Source: Agelas oroides
Lineage: Eukaryota; Porifera; Demospongiae; Agelasida; Agelasidae
Assembly: GCA_949130485.1 (NCBI GenBank)
Contig: OX422193.1
Location: forward strand, 928,501-992,500
Length of the DNA: 64,000 nt
Direction: 5' to 3'
Under the pieces are notes generated by a model, which made no database searches, was not told where the DNA came from, and saw only the letters and a list, made by a program, of their open reading frames with translations. Of this stretch, positions 22,501 to 32,429 are shown one piece after another. The first letter of the stretch is position 1, and each line of letters opens with the position of its first letter. The position numbers and the translations under genes are program-made.

Positions 22501-25404
22501 TAATTGCGTCACGACTTTTGTAATTATTGCTGTGACGTCTACGTGTCGCGATATCACGTGCGAATCAGTCCCAGGCTCTCCCCCTCTGTTTTTATTTTTC
22601 GTCGGGGCGAGGTGAGAGCCTGGGAACGAGGCTAATGAAAATGACATCATTTGCTTTTGTTGCTTGTCACCTCTCAGACTACAACCAGCTAACCTTGAGG
22701 CGAATCAATTCCTTCAATTTGGGATACTCCTTGAACCGCTCATCCATCCCTAACAGAAAGATTACATCCATCCTTATAATTAGGAAACAATCCATCCCTG
22801 CTAATGGATACATGTACATGTACATACAGCGCACACACACAGAAAGAATACATCCATCCTTATTATTCATCCCTGCTAATGGATACATGAGGCGAGCACA
22901 CACACACACACACACACACACACCAGCTGTAGCTATACATTTACATGTAGGTGGGTTGGATAGTTTAAGTAGGTGGAGCTGAATTGGTATGCTTGGAATG
23001 TTCCAAACAATTATGTCTGCCTAGAGCACTTGGAACACTACATAAACTATTATTACAATGTACATGTATATCCCGCTACCAACAAAACCCTTAGAATAAA
23101 CTCACGTCATATACCAGATCAGACAGGGTGAAACTCTAGCCCCGCCCACTTACCCACGTCTCTGATGAAATTTTGTGGACGTTGTCCGATATCCACGAAA
23201 TGTTGTGAGTAGTCGTTGTGTGGGTTAGCACTCTGTGTCCCCTTCAGAAAGATGTTGGAATCCTTGTATGTGGACTCAGACCCTCCCACATTCAGGATCT
23301 CTGCTACCTCCTGGAGGGAGGGGGAGAGGAAAATACACAATAGGGCCTGAACAAATGTACTCACATTAGAAGGTTTGTTTGATGGTCAGAATGTTCAGAA
23401 AGTGAATTGCAGGCAGTGGTACAAGTAGTTCTACTAGCAACTCTATTCGTTTCTGGTATTTTTGTCATTCTATAGGAGTCTTGTTGACAATGAAAACACT
23501 TGAAGTATGTTGTTATATTTTGGAGAGCTTTTCATATTACCGTTGACCTCTCAAGGAGATTGTTGCTTTTACTGCCCACACACACAACGGAGCAGAATAA
23601 AACTGTACCACACAATGTATGCAAATAAATGACCTCTAATTCCATGGCAGAATCAAAAGCGCATAAGAACAGCGGCTAGAGTAAGTGTATAACTCCGTGA
23701 AAGTAGGCGTAATTTACCGCCAGTACTAAAAAACAGTAACACGTACCATGCATGCTGCGTAGATAAAAGCCATTGTTGCTAAGCACGTGACCGGGTGTTC
23801 TATTTTCAGTTACACTAGCCGCCCGTTCTTATGTGCTCTTGCATGATATCACAAGATACCAACACAATATTGATATCAAGTGATGCAGCACAAGGTCATG
23901 ATTTCGTTCTCACATCATCCTCAGCTGATCTGCCATATTCTCGTCTCCTGTCTCGAGATCGTGCGGAGGAGGAGGAGGAGGGAAGAGGGTCCTCATAGCG
24001 AGGAGTAGCCCTGAAAAATGGATACAAATAGGTACAAGTAAATTTATGTGGTCTTAACAGAAATGTTTCATGCGAACTTCAGTGTTGTTTGGCAAACACG
24101 AACTTCACTGTTGTTTGGCAAACACGAACTTCAGTGTTGTTTGGCAAACACAAAATTCAGTGTTGTTTGGCAAACACGAACTTCAGTGTTGTTTGGCAAA
24201 CACAAACTTCAGTGTTGTTTGGCAAACACAAAATTCAGTGTTGTTTGGCAAACACGAACTTCAGTGTTGTTTGGCAAACACGAACTTCAGTGTTGTTTGG
24301 CAAACACGAACTTCAGTGTTGTTTGGCAAACACGAACTTCACTGTTGTTTGGCAAACACAAACTTCAGTGTTGTTTGGCAAAACGAACTAAAGTGTCATT
24401 GAACTTACGTGAATGAAAGATCATACACATGTATACTGTAGCCTTGTAGCCTCTATACTGTTCACAGGCTCTCATGCCCCCCAGCTTTCATTGCTCACAG
24501 CAAGCAAGGACATGAGAGTCTGGAAGCGAGGCTACAAACACTCATCTTGGTATGAAACTTGAGGTACAGACTGCAGACTGGTACCTGTATTTGTTTGGGT
24601 TGATCTTGTACAGTAGTCTCCTGTTCTCGTCCAGTTCTCTGCGACTACACAAAGCAAACCTGATGTTCTGAGGACTGGCCACCCCCAACTAGAGTGTGTG
24701 AGACACACATTACATGTAAGAATGATTGTGTCAGTGTGTTAGAGGAAGGGCAACGTACACGTGAGGTATACTGTTCCCAAACTCCTCCCCAACCGTTTTT
24801 TGGTACAGTATGTCTCATACCGTACTAAAAAGGTGAGGAGGAGTTCCATACAGTGTATGAGTATACTACAAAACTGGGAAGATACTAAGCATATGGGAAA
24901 TCTCTCATGATTTAGCTAATTCATGTGATTCCAGGATTTAGGCAAGTTAGAATTTCGTGATTGCCCCATCCTTCCAGAAATTAGGCACACGTATTTTCCA
25001 GAATCTTCTCATCTCATTGTGGGAATGATTCCCCATCCCATCATGTGCTGGAAAATACAGTAGCTGGATCCCTACACCCCGTGCCTTGGAGGATATACAA
25101 TTCTAAATAATGCACACCTACAAGTACTGCTTTGCATGTACTCAAGTACTCCAGGTAGATCAACAACTTTCACTAAAAGAAGCAAAGTCTCACCACCATT
25201 TTCACCCACCTCCCTTGCCAGTAGCTGTCTCCTGAGCTCCGATCTACGCTTCAACTTTTTCATGAGAATGCTCTGCCGACTGCTCCCTCCCTCGCGTGAG
25301 GATCTGCCTTTCATCCTCTCCCTACGTACGCCATGAAGCTTTCGCTCTTTGGCGCCTTCTCCTGGTCGCTTGGGCTGAGGCTCTGCTCTCCCTGGAGGCG
25401 CCAT
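13518..25404 (-). CDS. METTL14: METTL14, non-catalytic subunit of the N6-adenosine methyltransferase complex
   Basis: Exons: 25210-25404, 24585-24688, 23914-24010, 23154-23310, 22694-22749, 21651-21830, 20833-20925, 20292-20408, 19546-19644, 14154-14265, 13518-13783. The sum is 1476 nt (491 aa plus stop) and every junction is phase-compatible. Family hallmarks in order are RRQLLARE near residue 60, [28 protein letters not shown], the DPPL motif at about 239-242, [57 protein letters not shown] and a glycine/arginine-rich tail. In known complexes METTL14 forms a heterodimer with METTL3 that methylates RNA in the nucleus, where METTL14 supports RNA binding and METTL3 catalyses. The vertebrate motif is EPPL; this one keeps D in first place. 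An upstream in-frame ATG at 25431 could add nine residues. The 5.3 kb intron hosts a nested gene. Confidence 0.96.
13966..14010. mobile_element. hAT-type MITE relic in METTL14 intron
   Basis: Only the right half survives: CAGGCCCTTTTTTCTCC..., then GGGCCTGGGAATAAGGCTA. Confidence 0.5.
15755..15815. repeat. diverged copy of the sequence flanking the nested gene's 5' end
   Basis: GCGTGCGTTATCCGTATAC...CACGCACTTTGCC resembles, in the same orientation, 17345-17387 (GTGTGCGTTATCATATTG...CACACTTTGCAG). The two copies flank the foldback element at 15853-17318. Confidence 0.5.
15853..17318. mobile_element. 1.47-kb foldback element with ~210-bp terminal inverted repeats
   Basis: The left arm (about 15853-16070) and right arm (about 17108-17318) are inverted copies. 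Shared text includes CGGCCGTCCCTATTTTCCGG, the ACGGAACGGA repeats, AAGACATCTCACC, GTTTAGTTATGTAGCGAA, GGCATTATA and GCATGGTGAGAC. The 1 kb interior has no recognisable transposase; a frame at 16627-16881 shows no family. It lies entirely in the long METTL14 intron, just upstream of the nested gene. The superfamily is unknown. Confidence 0.7.
16199..16270. repeat. 72-bp near-perfect palindrome
   Basis: TTTCAAACTGGATTATAGAG...CTCTATAATCCAGTTTGAAA forms one long hairpin with a 16-bp inner palindrome (GTTTGAAATTTCAAAC) and a 2-bp asymmetry. It is inside the foldback element. Confidence 0.8.
17538..17931 (+). CDS. small single-pass membrane protein, nested in the METTL14 intron
   Basis: Exon 1 ends with ATG G at 17538-17541, followed by GTAAGT. 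Exon 2 starts at 17624 after CTTCCCACAG. The intron is 82 bp. Joined, this gives 103 aa beginning [20 protein letters not shown], with one hydrophobic segment at residues 4-25 and a short positively charged stretch after it. The coding part splits right after the start codon, a pattern common in small conserved membrane proteins. The gene runs opposite to its host METTL14 and has its own GC-rich upstream sequence (17330-17530). I do not recognise the family. The region after residue 42 looks less protein-like, and a donor-like AGG|GTAACA occurs at about residue 42, so the true C-terminus may be spliced differently. I am fairly sure of the start and unsure of the end. Confidence 0.5.
17932..19545. 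other. remainder of the METTL14 long intron
   Basis: No supported exon. Small frames on both strands (for example 18773-18955 minus and 19054-19449 minus) have no splice signals in the right places and no family. A lone right end of the hAT-type MITE (GAAGGCCTGGGAACGAGGCTA) is at 19513-19533, just before the next METTL14 exon. Confidence 0.5.
20440..20497. repeat. 18-bp tandem repeat, three copies
   Basis: GACACGTGCAGGGGGAGA repeats three times, once with ATGTGC. It lies in a METTL14 intron immediately upstream of an acceptor. Confidence 0.75.
21276..21650. repeat. 27-bp minisatellite abutting a METTL14 splice donor
   Basis: About 14 copies of a 27-bp unit (plus strand CTCCACCCTCCCACACTCAT plus CATCCCT). 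Because 27 is divisible by three, it reads through as a nine-residue repeat in several frames. The array ends exactly at the donor of exon 21651-21830. The first intronic bases (GTGAGTGTGGGAGGGTGGAG on the minus strand) are themselves a repeat unit, so the array appears to have grown from the splice junction. Confidence 0.9.
22286..22634. mobile_element. hAT-type MITE, 349 bp, perfect 8-bp TSD
   Basis: The ends TAGCCTCGTTCCCAGGCTCT and its inverted partner continue inward as GGGGCGA/AAAAATAAAAACGGAGG arms. ATGAAAAT flanks both sides exactly (22278-22285 and 22635-22642). It is in a METTL14 intron. The centre is GC-rich and non-coding. Confidence 0.9.
22894..22923. repeat. (CA)n microsatellite
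   Basis: A short CA run in a METTL14 intron, next to two copies of GCTAATGGATACATG. Confidence 0.85.
24074..24388. repeat. 26-bp minisatellite, about 12 copies
   Basis: The unit is TTCAGTGTTGTTTGGCAAAC plus ACGAAC, with small variants (AAAATTC, ACAAAC, TTCACTG). It contains no stop in any plus-strand frame, so it gives three overlapping spurious ORFs. It is in a METTL14 intron. Confidence 0.9.
24440..24533. mobile_element. diverged hAT-type MITE
   Basis: It runs from TAGCCTTGTAGCCTC to AGTCTGGAAGCGAGGCTA, with inner arms CTCTCATG / CATGAGAG. It is in a METTL14 intron. Confidence 0.6.
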
Positions 25405-25472
25405 CTTTCTCCGGTTGATCTCAATTTGCACTTTGACCTGGGCACTTTGACCCGTGGATCCGGGAACCAGAG
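25405..25472. promoter_or_regulatory. divergent METTL14 / RBM22 promoter region
   Basis: Only 68 bp separate the METTL14 ATG (minus, 25404) from the RBM22 ATG (plus, 25473). If the alternative upstream METTL14 ATG at 25431 is used the gap is 41 bp. The two 5' UTRs must therefore be very short or overlap as antisense transcripts. No TATA box is visible, as expected for a housekeeping bidirectional promoter. Confidence 0.75.
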
Positions 25473-28400
25473 ATGGCGCTCTCTAAAACTGCTAACACTT
25501 ACAATCGAGCAAACTGGGAACAATCTGTAAGTGAATGAGTTAGTGAGATATCAGATTAGCCATTAGGCTGAAGTGATTTTCCTCAACGGATACCAATTTC
25601 GAATAGGCATGGTTTATATGCTAGTGAGAAAACTCCATTATTTACACTTCTTGTTTCATTCAACCTTCAGGAGTTTCCAATCTTGTGTCAGACGTGTCTG
25701 GGTGACAACCCCTACATTCGTATGGTTAGCCACGCACCACTGTAGAATTTAGGTTACATGTGGATGTGCTCTAATTGGAAATGACTGCCACTCTTTTCTC
25801 CTTTTTATAGCTCAGAGACAACTATGGGGATGAGTGCAAGGTGTGTGTATGTGTGTCCAGATAGAGTTGCAACAATTGTCTTCACTTATGTGGGCCTAGC
25901 ATTACATTAATCATCATAAATTGATTACTTCATTTTTCGTTCATTCATTCATCTACCAATCAGATTTGTTCCCGTCCCTTCACGGTGTTCCGGTGGTGTC
26001 CTGGGGCTCGCATGAGGTACAAGAGAACAGAGATCTGTCAGGCGTGTGCCCAGCTAAAGAACGTCTGCCAGACATGCCTCCTAGGTGAGTGGTATATAAC
26101 AGCGTGGAAGTTGACAAACACCCTGAATTGAACTCCCCCCTCTCTTCTGCATGTCCATGCCATATGCTAGGCACAAGGCAATCATATTGTACATGTACAT
26201 GTATGTAGTAGTCATCTCGAAGCATTCTTTTTTACTCTTCCAATACAAATAAAATGAAACCATCTCCTTTTATTGTTTTATTGTATGTAACAGAGTACAA
26301 AACACCAGGAGGCCTAGGTTGCCAGACCTGTCGAAACATGTTGAGCTATTACATGGCACAGGATTATGCTCTGGACCTAGGGGCAACTAGAATATAAAAA
26401 CTGATGACTAAATACAAGTGAAAGTATATAATGTTCCTCGTAGTCCAGATTCTTCGTGACTGAAGTTCTTGTTTCCTCCTGTCTCTCCTCCCTCCCTCTT
26501 CCCTTTCTCCAACTTTCTTCTTTATTCCCTCCCTCCTCCTCTTCTCCTTCCCTCTTATCCCCCCTCACCCCATCCTCCCTCCTCACTCAGATCTGGAGTA
26601 TGGTCTCCCAGTGCAAGTACGAGACCAGGCCCTGGGGGTGAAGGACAATCTTCCTCAGAGTGACGTAGGAAGAGAGTACTACCTGCAGAACATGGAGAAG
26701 GAGGTGGGTCATGTGATGGTTGCCATGGTAATCATAGTGCTGTCGCGTGGCATACTCTCAACTGCTAAAAGCCTTGAGTTACGTGTAAAAGCATTCTTAC
26801 ATTTGTAATGTTGATTCGAGAGGATTACATGGTCTACATGTAGCTGATTTCGCCTCTCTTCAAATAACATGACATGAACATACCAGTTTGCGTACGCTTG
26901 TATTTTGGCTAGTGCTATGTACTACACCTCGGGAACAGAGCATGGTACTGCTAGTACATGTACTGGAACATGAGCTAACTACATGTAACTGCTGGTTGCA
27001 CTCTTCCTAACCTTGGTGGTCGTACGCACTGTGGCTACGAGGTCAATAGAGTGTGCTAGAACGAGAGTTGGTGCGACAATTGGCTCTGTCGTCAACCAGC
27101 CGTGGACAGAGGTCAATACACATCCAACAACATTAACATGCGCTCTTGGATACCCTCATTCAGAAGTTTAGGATTCTCTTGCATATCCTTGTCCACTGTT
27201 GCATTCTCTTGCACACTCTTGTATTCTCGTTCTCTTGCACACTCTTGCACACTCTTGTATTCTTTTGTTTTCTCGTGGATACTCTTGCATACTCTTGGAT
27301 ACTCTTGGATACTCTTGCACACACTTGCATACTCTTGGATACTCTTGGATACTCTTGCACACACTTGCATACTCTTGGATACTCTTGGATACTCTTGCAC
27401 ACACTTGCATACTCTTGGATACTCTTGCACACACTTGCATACTCTTGGATACTCTTGCACACACTTGCATACTCTTGGATACTCTTGCACACACTTGCAT
27501 ACTCTTGGATACTGTTGCACACTCTTGTTCACACCTTTATACTCTCTGTGCATTCTCTAGCTTGCCATTACTGGTAAAACGGAGCCGGGAGGATCAGTGG
27601 GGAAGGCCCAGGCACCCAGTGACCTGCTAATGAAGCTAGCGAGGACAACACCCTACTACAAGAGGAACAGACCTCACATATGCTCGTTCTGGGTGAAGGG
27701 AGAATGTACCAGAGGAGAGGAGTGTCCATACAGGTGAGTGAGAGGGAGAGAGAGAGAGGGATAGAGGGGGGGGGGGGGGGGGGAAGAATGCCCATACATG
27801 TAAGACAGAGCCTTTATGAATTCTTTCCTCCTTCCTTCCACCCTCTTCCATCTCATTCTCCCTCCTTCCCTCTCTCCCTCCCTCCCTCCCCCCCTCCCTC
27901 CCTCTCTCCCTCCCTCCCTCCCCCCCTCCCTCCTTCCCTCCCTCCCTCCCTCCCTCCCTCCCTCCTTAGACACGAGATGCCTACAGACCCCAATGACCCT
28001 CTGTCTCACCAAAACCTAAAGGACAGGTACTATGGTGTCAACGACCCAGTGGCAGAGAAGCTGATGAGCCAAGCGTCAGACATGCCCATGCTCTCTGCTC
28101 CAGACGACAGGAGCATCACCTCTCTGTACGTGGGTGGAGTGGACATCTCCATCACCGAGAAGGACCTAAGGTCAGTTATTGCAGAGAAGTCGTCTTGCCT
28201 TCACGCACGTGAATGATTTGTCATGTTGTCTCCACATAGCCTCGTTTCCAGGCCTTCCCTGCCTCCATTTTTTTGATTGCTTGCAGTATGCAAAAACAGA
28301 GGGAGATGGCCTTCTTACCATGTGATCCGCGGCACACATGACGTCACAGGTTTTTGCATACTGCAAGTGATCAAAAACTGGAGGCGGGACAGGCCTGGGA

Positions 28401-30622
28401 ACAAGGCTAGTATCCACATACCACCAAATTTTCTGAATGAAAAATGAAAATTTAATGTACATTGTATACTGTGTGCATAACGAAATATTTTTAATGCAAA
28501 ATACATGTACACAGGTTGAATGCAATCCTCGAACATTGCTCTAACAAAACATAAAATTTTAACACAAGAATTTCTCGTTCTTAAACATCCATTGTCGTGG
28601 TATTTCTGACATGGTTGCTTAGCAACATAGTTTTTCTCTCTCTCACACAGGGATCATTTTTACCAGTTTGGTGAGATCTGCAACCTCCACATTGTGCCCA
28701 AACAAAAGTGTGCGTTTGTGACCTACACCACCCGGGAGGCAGCAGAGAAGGCAGCAGATGGCTCCTTCAACAAGATCATCATCAACGGTATGGCAGTTGT
28801 GATAGTGTGTGGTACATTGAGGTAGAAATGGCTAACCTCATTCCCAGACCTTCCACTTCCAACTTTTTGATTCTGTGTGTGGTGCAGTTTATCATTGAGG
28901 GAGATGTTATCTGCCTAGATAGATAGGGGGTACTTTCCTTGTAGTGTCTAACCAAGAGCTCGAGTTTGCAAAGTGGATTAAGACATCAAGTATAGGTTTA
29001 TTGAACAGGATGAAGAGTGCATTTGCTATACAGGGGAACCCCTCTATAACGGACACCATTGGGAACCAACATTTTATCCCTTATAGCGAGGTGTCCCTAG
29101 CTCAGGGGCTTCCGGTATATATCCAGTAGGCGTGGTATGCATAATCAGGCTGTTGAGCACAACGTGGCTGTGTTTTCAGAGCTTTCCTTTGCTGTACGCT
29201 GGCAGCGGCAGGGAAGGCTAAGCAGAGGCTAGTACTGCGAGTAACAGCACTAATCTAATGTCAAGCTGTTAACTACAGCAGCGATGGTGGACAATCTTGC
29301 TGAAAATGTCGACGAGTGTCCGCTAAATCAGGGTCGTTGAGTATTGTTTGCGTACAATTGGGACCGCGAAAACTGTCAGTTATATGGAGTAGCGGGGTGT
29401 CCACTATTCAGGGGTTGCTTTAAGTATTGAAGTGAATGGAAGGACAGTCGGGACTTTCAGAATTGTCCGTTATACTGTGGGTGTCCACTGGGGTGTCCAT
29501 TAAGCGGGGTTCGACTGTATGCATTCCCTTGGGTTAGGATCCCTCCAAGTGCTGATTCCCATACCACTGATATGTGTAGTGGGATTCAGACTAGGAAATT
29601 AAGAGTATTAATGTCATCTTGGCATAATGTACTCCATGTAGGTCACCGGCTGAAGATCTTGTGGGGAAAGTCCCAGGCTACTGTGCCCGCCCCTGGGAAG
29701 AGGGGTGGGAGAGAGCTGGCCCCTGTACCTGGGCTTCCAGAAGGTATGCATATACCATAGTCTCGCAAAAGAGCGCCCATGAGCGGAGCACCTTACAACT
29801 TACAAGTCTGCCAAAGAGGGAGGTGGACGCTCTTTCGAGTGTTCCATGTTTAACCACGAAAGAGCACCCATGTCATGTTTACAGCCTCTGCCCTCGATGC
29901 CCTCTCAGATAGCGCTTGAAGCCTTGCTTCTCAAACTCCACGAGTGCACTCTGTTAGCTTGCTCCAGGGTGGGCGCTCATTTGAGTAAACTTTGACCCCA
30001 TACAGGAAATTGGACGAAAAGTAGGGGTGGGCGCTCTTTCATGAGACTAGTGTGAGCATGCATAAATAGATTAGACTAATAGGAAGTGATGTTAATCACC
30101 CGCCTTCTGATGTAGTTCTGATGGAAACCAGTGGTGACCCCCGCTTTCTCTCTCCCTGTCTCCAGCTCTGCCTCCCTTTGACCCTTTCAATCTCCATGGC
30201 AGTGACCAGCCCCCTCCTCCCCCTCCCAGCCAGCAGAAGGGTGGTCCCCCTGGTAATCAACAGCTTCCCCCCAGACCACCTGGCCCACCACCCCCTTTCC
30301 CCCCACCTCCTGGGGGCTATGGCTATCCTCCTCCTCCACCTCCTGGTAAGACCGACAAAACTGCTAGGGCAATGGATGTACAAATTCAACTAAAACTACA
30401 CCTTTTCATTTCATCCACCACACTCTTCCCCTCCTTTCTGCTGCTACACACACTCTTCCAGGTGCCCCTCCCCCTCCTCCCCACATGTTCTATCCCTATC
30501 CTCCCCCTCCACCTGTTCCCCCCTCCACACTTCCCCACCCTCACCCCATCCACTACCCCTCTCAAGACCCCCAACACCTGGGCGCACGGGCACCAAGGGG
30601 GAGGGGAGGAGGACCACCCTGA
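25473..30622 (+). CDS. RBM22: RBM22, pre-mRNA splicing factor (zinc finger plus RRM)
   Basis: Exons: 25473-25526, 25671-25724, 25811-25840, 25964-26084, 26591-26703, 27561-27733, 27970-28170, 28651-28787, 29642-29743, 30166-30345, 30462-30622. The sum is 1326 nt, 441 aa, and all phases agree. The N-terminal cysteine cluster ([49 protein letters not shown]) matches the RBM22/Cwc2-type zinc-binding region. A CCCH finger C-x7-C-x5-C-x3-H follows at about 163-182 ([20 protein letters not shown]). The RRM begins [10 protein letters not shown] and runs to about 310. The tail is proline-rich and ends near [14 protein letters not shown], as in the family. In known spliceosomes RBM22 contacts U6 snRNA and the intron at the catalytic core in the nucleus. 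It is the intact source of two broken 3'-end copies further right (44.1 and 54.1 kb). Confidence 0.97.
27166..27546. repeat. 30-bp minisatellite built of 10-bp ACTCTTG-type subunits
   Basis: The repeat is ACTCTTGCACACACTTGCAT plus ACTCTTGGAT in about eight regular copies, preceded by irregular 10-bp units. The 30-bp period keeps both strands open in several frames, giving long spurious ORFs. It lies in an RBM22 intron just before the exon at 27561. Confidence 0.9.
27757..27968. repeat. G-run and CCCTCC pyrimidine tract in RBM22 intron
   Basis: A run of about 18 G at 27765-27783 is followed by an almost pure pyrimidine tract at 27825-27967, ending at the acceptor CCTTAG of the exon at 27970. 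It serves as an extreme polypyrimidine tract; the serine/proline ORFs across it are artefacts, although one plus-strand frame joins the real exon. Confidence 0.85.
28237..28409. mobile_element. hAT-type MITE in RBM22 intron
   Basis: It begins TAGCCTCGTTTCCAGGCCTT and ends GGCCTGGGAACAAGGCTA, with inner arms TTGCAGTATGCAAAAAC and TTTTTGCATACTGCAAG. The flanks TCTCCACA and TATCCACA match at 7 of 8 positions. Confidence 0.85.
29031..29517. mobile_element. pogo/Tigger-like MITE, TA target duplication
   Basis: The left end CAGGGGAACCCCTCTATAAC and the right end (reverse complement CAGTCGAACCCCGCTTAATG) are inverted relatives and continue GGACACC. TA lies at both flanks (29029-29030 and 29518-29519). 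CAGTNGAACC ends with a TA duplication are typical of pogo-type Tc1/mariner elements. It is non-coding and lies in an RBM22 intron. Confidence 0.75.
29758..30049. mobile_element. MITE with TAGTCTC termini in RBM22 intron
   Basis: TAGTCTCGCAAAAGAGCGCC at the left is matched by the inverted TAGTCTCATGAAAGAGCGCC at the right. Internal AAAGAGC motifs repeat. The corresponding intron in the duplicate RBM22 fragments at 44221 and 54212 lacks this insert, so those act as empty sites. Confidence 0.8.
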
Positions 30623-30779
30623 CAATGAACCATCTGTCCTGCATGGACATTGCACAGTTGTTATAAATCCTGTATTGTACATACATGTACCTTCTACCTT
30701 ATTTCCGTAACACATTTTGGACCCAATATCATGTTCGAATTCTGCATGAATTCAGTGAAAAATCTTCTTAATCCTGTAA

Positions 30780-31180
30780 AGAACCCAGATGTCTACATCT
30801 CCAGAATATATCCTTGAAACAGCAGTGGAGGATCTGGAGCTTCTACAAATCTTAATTTTAAGTGGTAGATTGTCAGTAAGAAAGGAGGGATGTAGCCTTG
30901 TACCCAGGCCATTCATTTTTGCAAGTGGCCTGGGCTAGGAGAGATGGTGATGGCTAATCAGATCTGAAGGATTGCTTGGAAGTGGGATGTAGCAACAACA
31001 ATGAATCCATGTATTACGTCCATGTATATATATACATAGACATCCACCCAGTAAGCTTACTGTTTACATCACTCATCATACGACAGCCAGGAAGTATAGC
31101 CTCGATCCTTGTGGCTGGTGTGACATCCCTGATATGTACTGTACGTTGATTTCAACTCCCTTTGAATACAAGACTAGTTC
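30780..31180 (-). pseudogene. decayed copy 1 of the multi-pass membrane gene
   Basis: Segments align in order with the intact gene at 54552-56480. CTTGAAACAGCAGTGGAGGA to GGAGGGATG resembles 55184-55290, then ATCTGAAGGATTGCTTGGAAG and ACGACAGCCAGGAAGTATAG resemble 56105-56250. The interior between these is deleted and no long frame survives. It follows the RBM22 3' UTR directly, so the last ~190 codons of the gene are missing. Confidence 0.75.
30893..30940. mobile_element. short hAT-type MITE inside the pseudogene copy
   Basis: TAGCCTTGTACCCAGGCCATT is followed by the partly inverted AGTGGCCTGGGCTAGGA. Confidence 0.5.
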
Positions 31181-31259
31181 ACTGTTCATAGTTCTAAGTG
31201 GGGATAATAGAATCAACTACAAGACTTACCAGCCACGAACATGTCTGGTCCACGTTACA

Positions 31260-32330
31260 GTTTAACCCCTGCAAAGTTACATCCCCAGTAGGTGTCATCC
31301 TTGATACTTGTCAATGTATAAAGAGGCATACGTGGCACTAACAGCGTTAACAGTTGAGGAGCTTCTAGAAATCTTGTAAGTGGTAGATAATAGTTAGAGA
31401 GGAGGGATGGTGATGATACAAAACTAATCAGATCTGAAGCATTGCTTGGAAGTAGCGACAACAATGAATTAATGTAATATGTCTCCATGTATGTATATAC
31501 ATAGACATCCACCCAGTAAGCTTACTGTTTGCATAACTCTTACATCATACAACATACAATATAGTGTAGCCTCCTTGTGGCTGGTGTTGTAATGGATGTT
31601 ATCACTGATACTGTTGATTTCAACTCCCTTTGAACACAAGACTAGTTCCGTCGTTCATATAGTTCAATGCAACGTATGTCGATCTGATCCACTTATGGAA
31701 GTCAATGAAATGCACACTGTGTACTGCTGCAGTACCAGTTTGCATGCTTAGTTAATTGAGTATCCCAGTTTTCAGTAAGTGACACACTCATTTGTTCCAC
31801 ACCACACACTTAGGCCATACCTTGATGTTTTGTTTCATGGGGCATGACGGCTGTAGGGAGTGACCAAAGTGGCCAAAATTATTATTTGTAAATGTGTTAT
31901 GAATATCATTTTGAAAACGAAGTGAACCGCAAGTGCATTAAGTGAAACAAAGGGTTGGCAGATGCAACAGCACAAACTAGCTACATCCTATATGCTCAGA
32001 TGTGTTATATTTTTGACACGGCTCTCTGCTGGCACTTGTCCCTTCTTCACGGCCGATACAGAACACCAGCTCAGTGCAATGATGAGATCAATTATTACAT
32101 GTATTGGCACATGCTAACCTTAGCTATAGTTTAGTTTACGTGAAAGCTAATGATGTCATGATTTGATCAAGCCACTCCCAGAAATTATTTGGGAAAAAAT
32201 AACCTGCTGTACCTGTGAAACAAAAGATCAAACTGGCATGGCCTTACAGTGGCTACTCCCCCTGAGGCAGTCACAGGAACAAAAATTGAGGTCTGATTCA
32301 TTCTTTTGGATAACGGTAGTGGTAAGTCCC
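31260..32330 (-). pseudogene. decayed copy 2 of the multi-pass membrane gene
   Basis: 31262-31420 resembles 55131-55300 (CCCCAGTAGGTGTCATCC, GTTGAGGAGCTTCTAGAAA). 31435-31600 resembles 56100-56290 (CTGAAGCATTGCTTGGAAGT, CATCCACCCAGTAAGCTTAC). 32250-32325 resembles the ectodomain start at 56310-56385 (CTACTCCCCCTGAGGCAGTC, TTGAGGTCTGATTCATTCTT). Stops and deletions interrupt all frames. Together with copy 1 it is a local tandem duplication of the same broken gene. Confidence 0.75.
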
Positions 32331-32429
32331 ACTGAGAACCCCAAGAAAAGAAAGTGTCAAAGTGATGCTGTTCTCTACTCTCATCATCACAAGCTGATGT
32401 TATGCAGGCACATGAATACAATTTGAGGA

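Noticed and set aside
24048-24416. CRISPR-like array (26-bp repeats), also the 27-bp and 30-bp arrays at 21276 and 27166
   Set aside because: The repeats are contiguous with no unique spacers, and the genes are eukaryotic with introns. They are minisatellites.
27674-28216. Ser/Pro-rich ORFs over the CCCTCC tract
   Set aside because: The tract is the polypyrimidine stretch before the RBM22 exon at 27970; only the part from 27970 on is coding.
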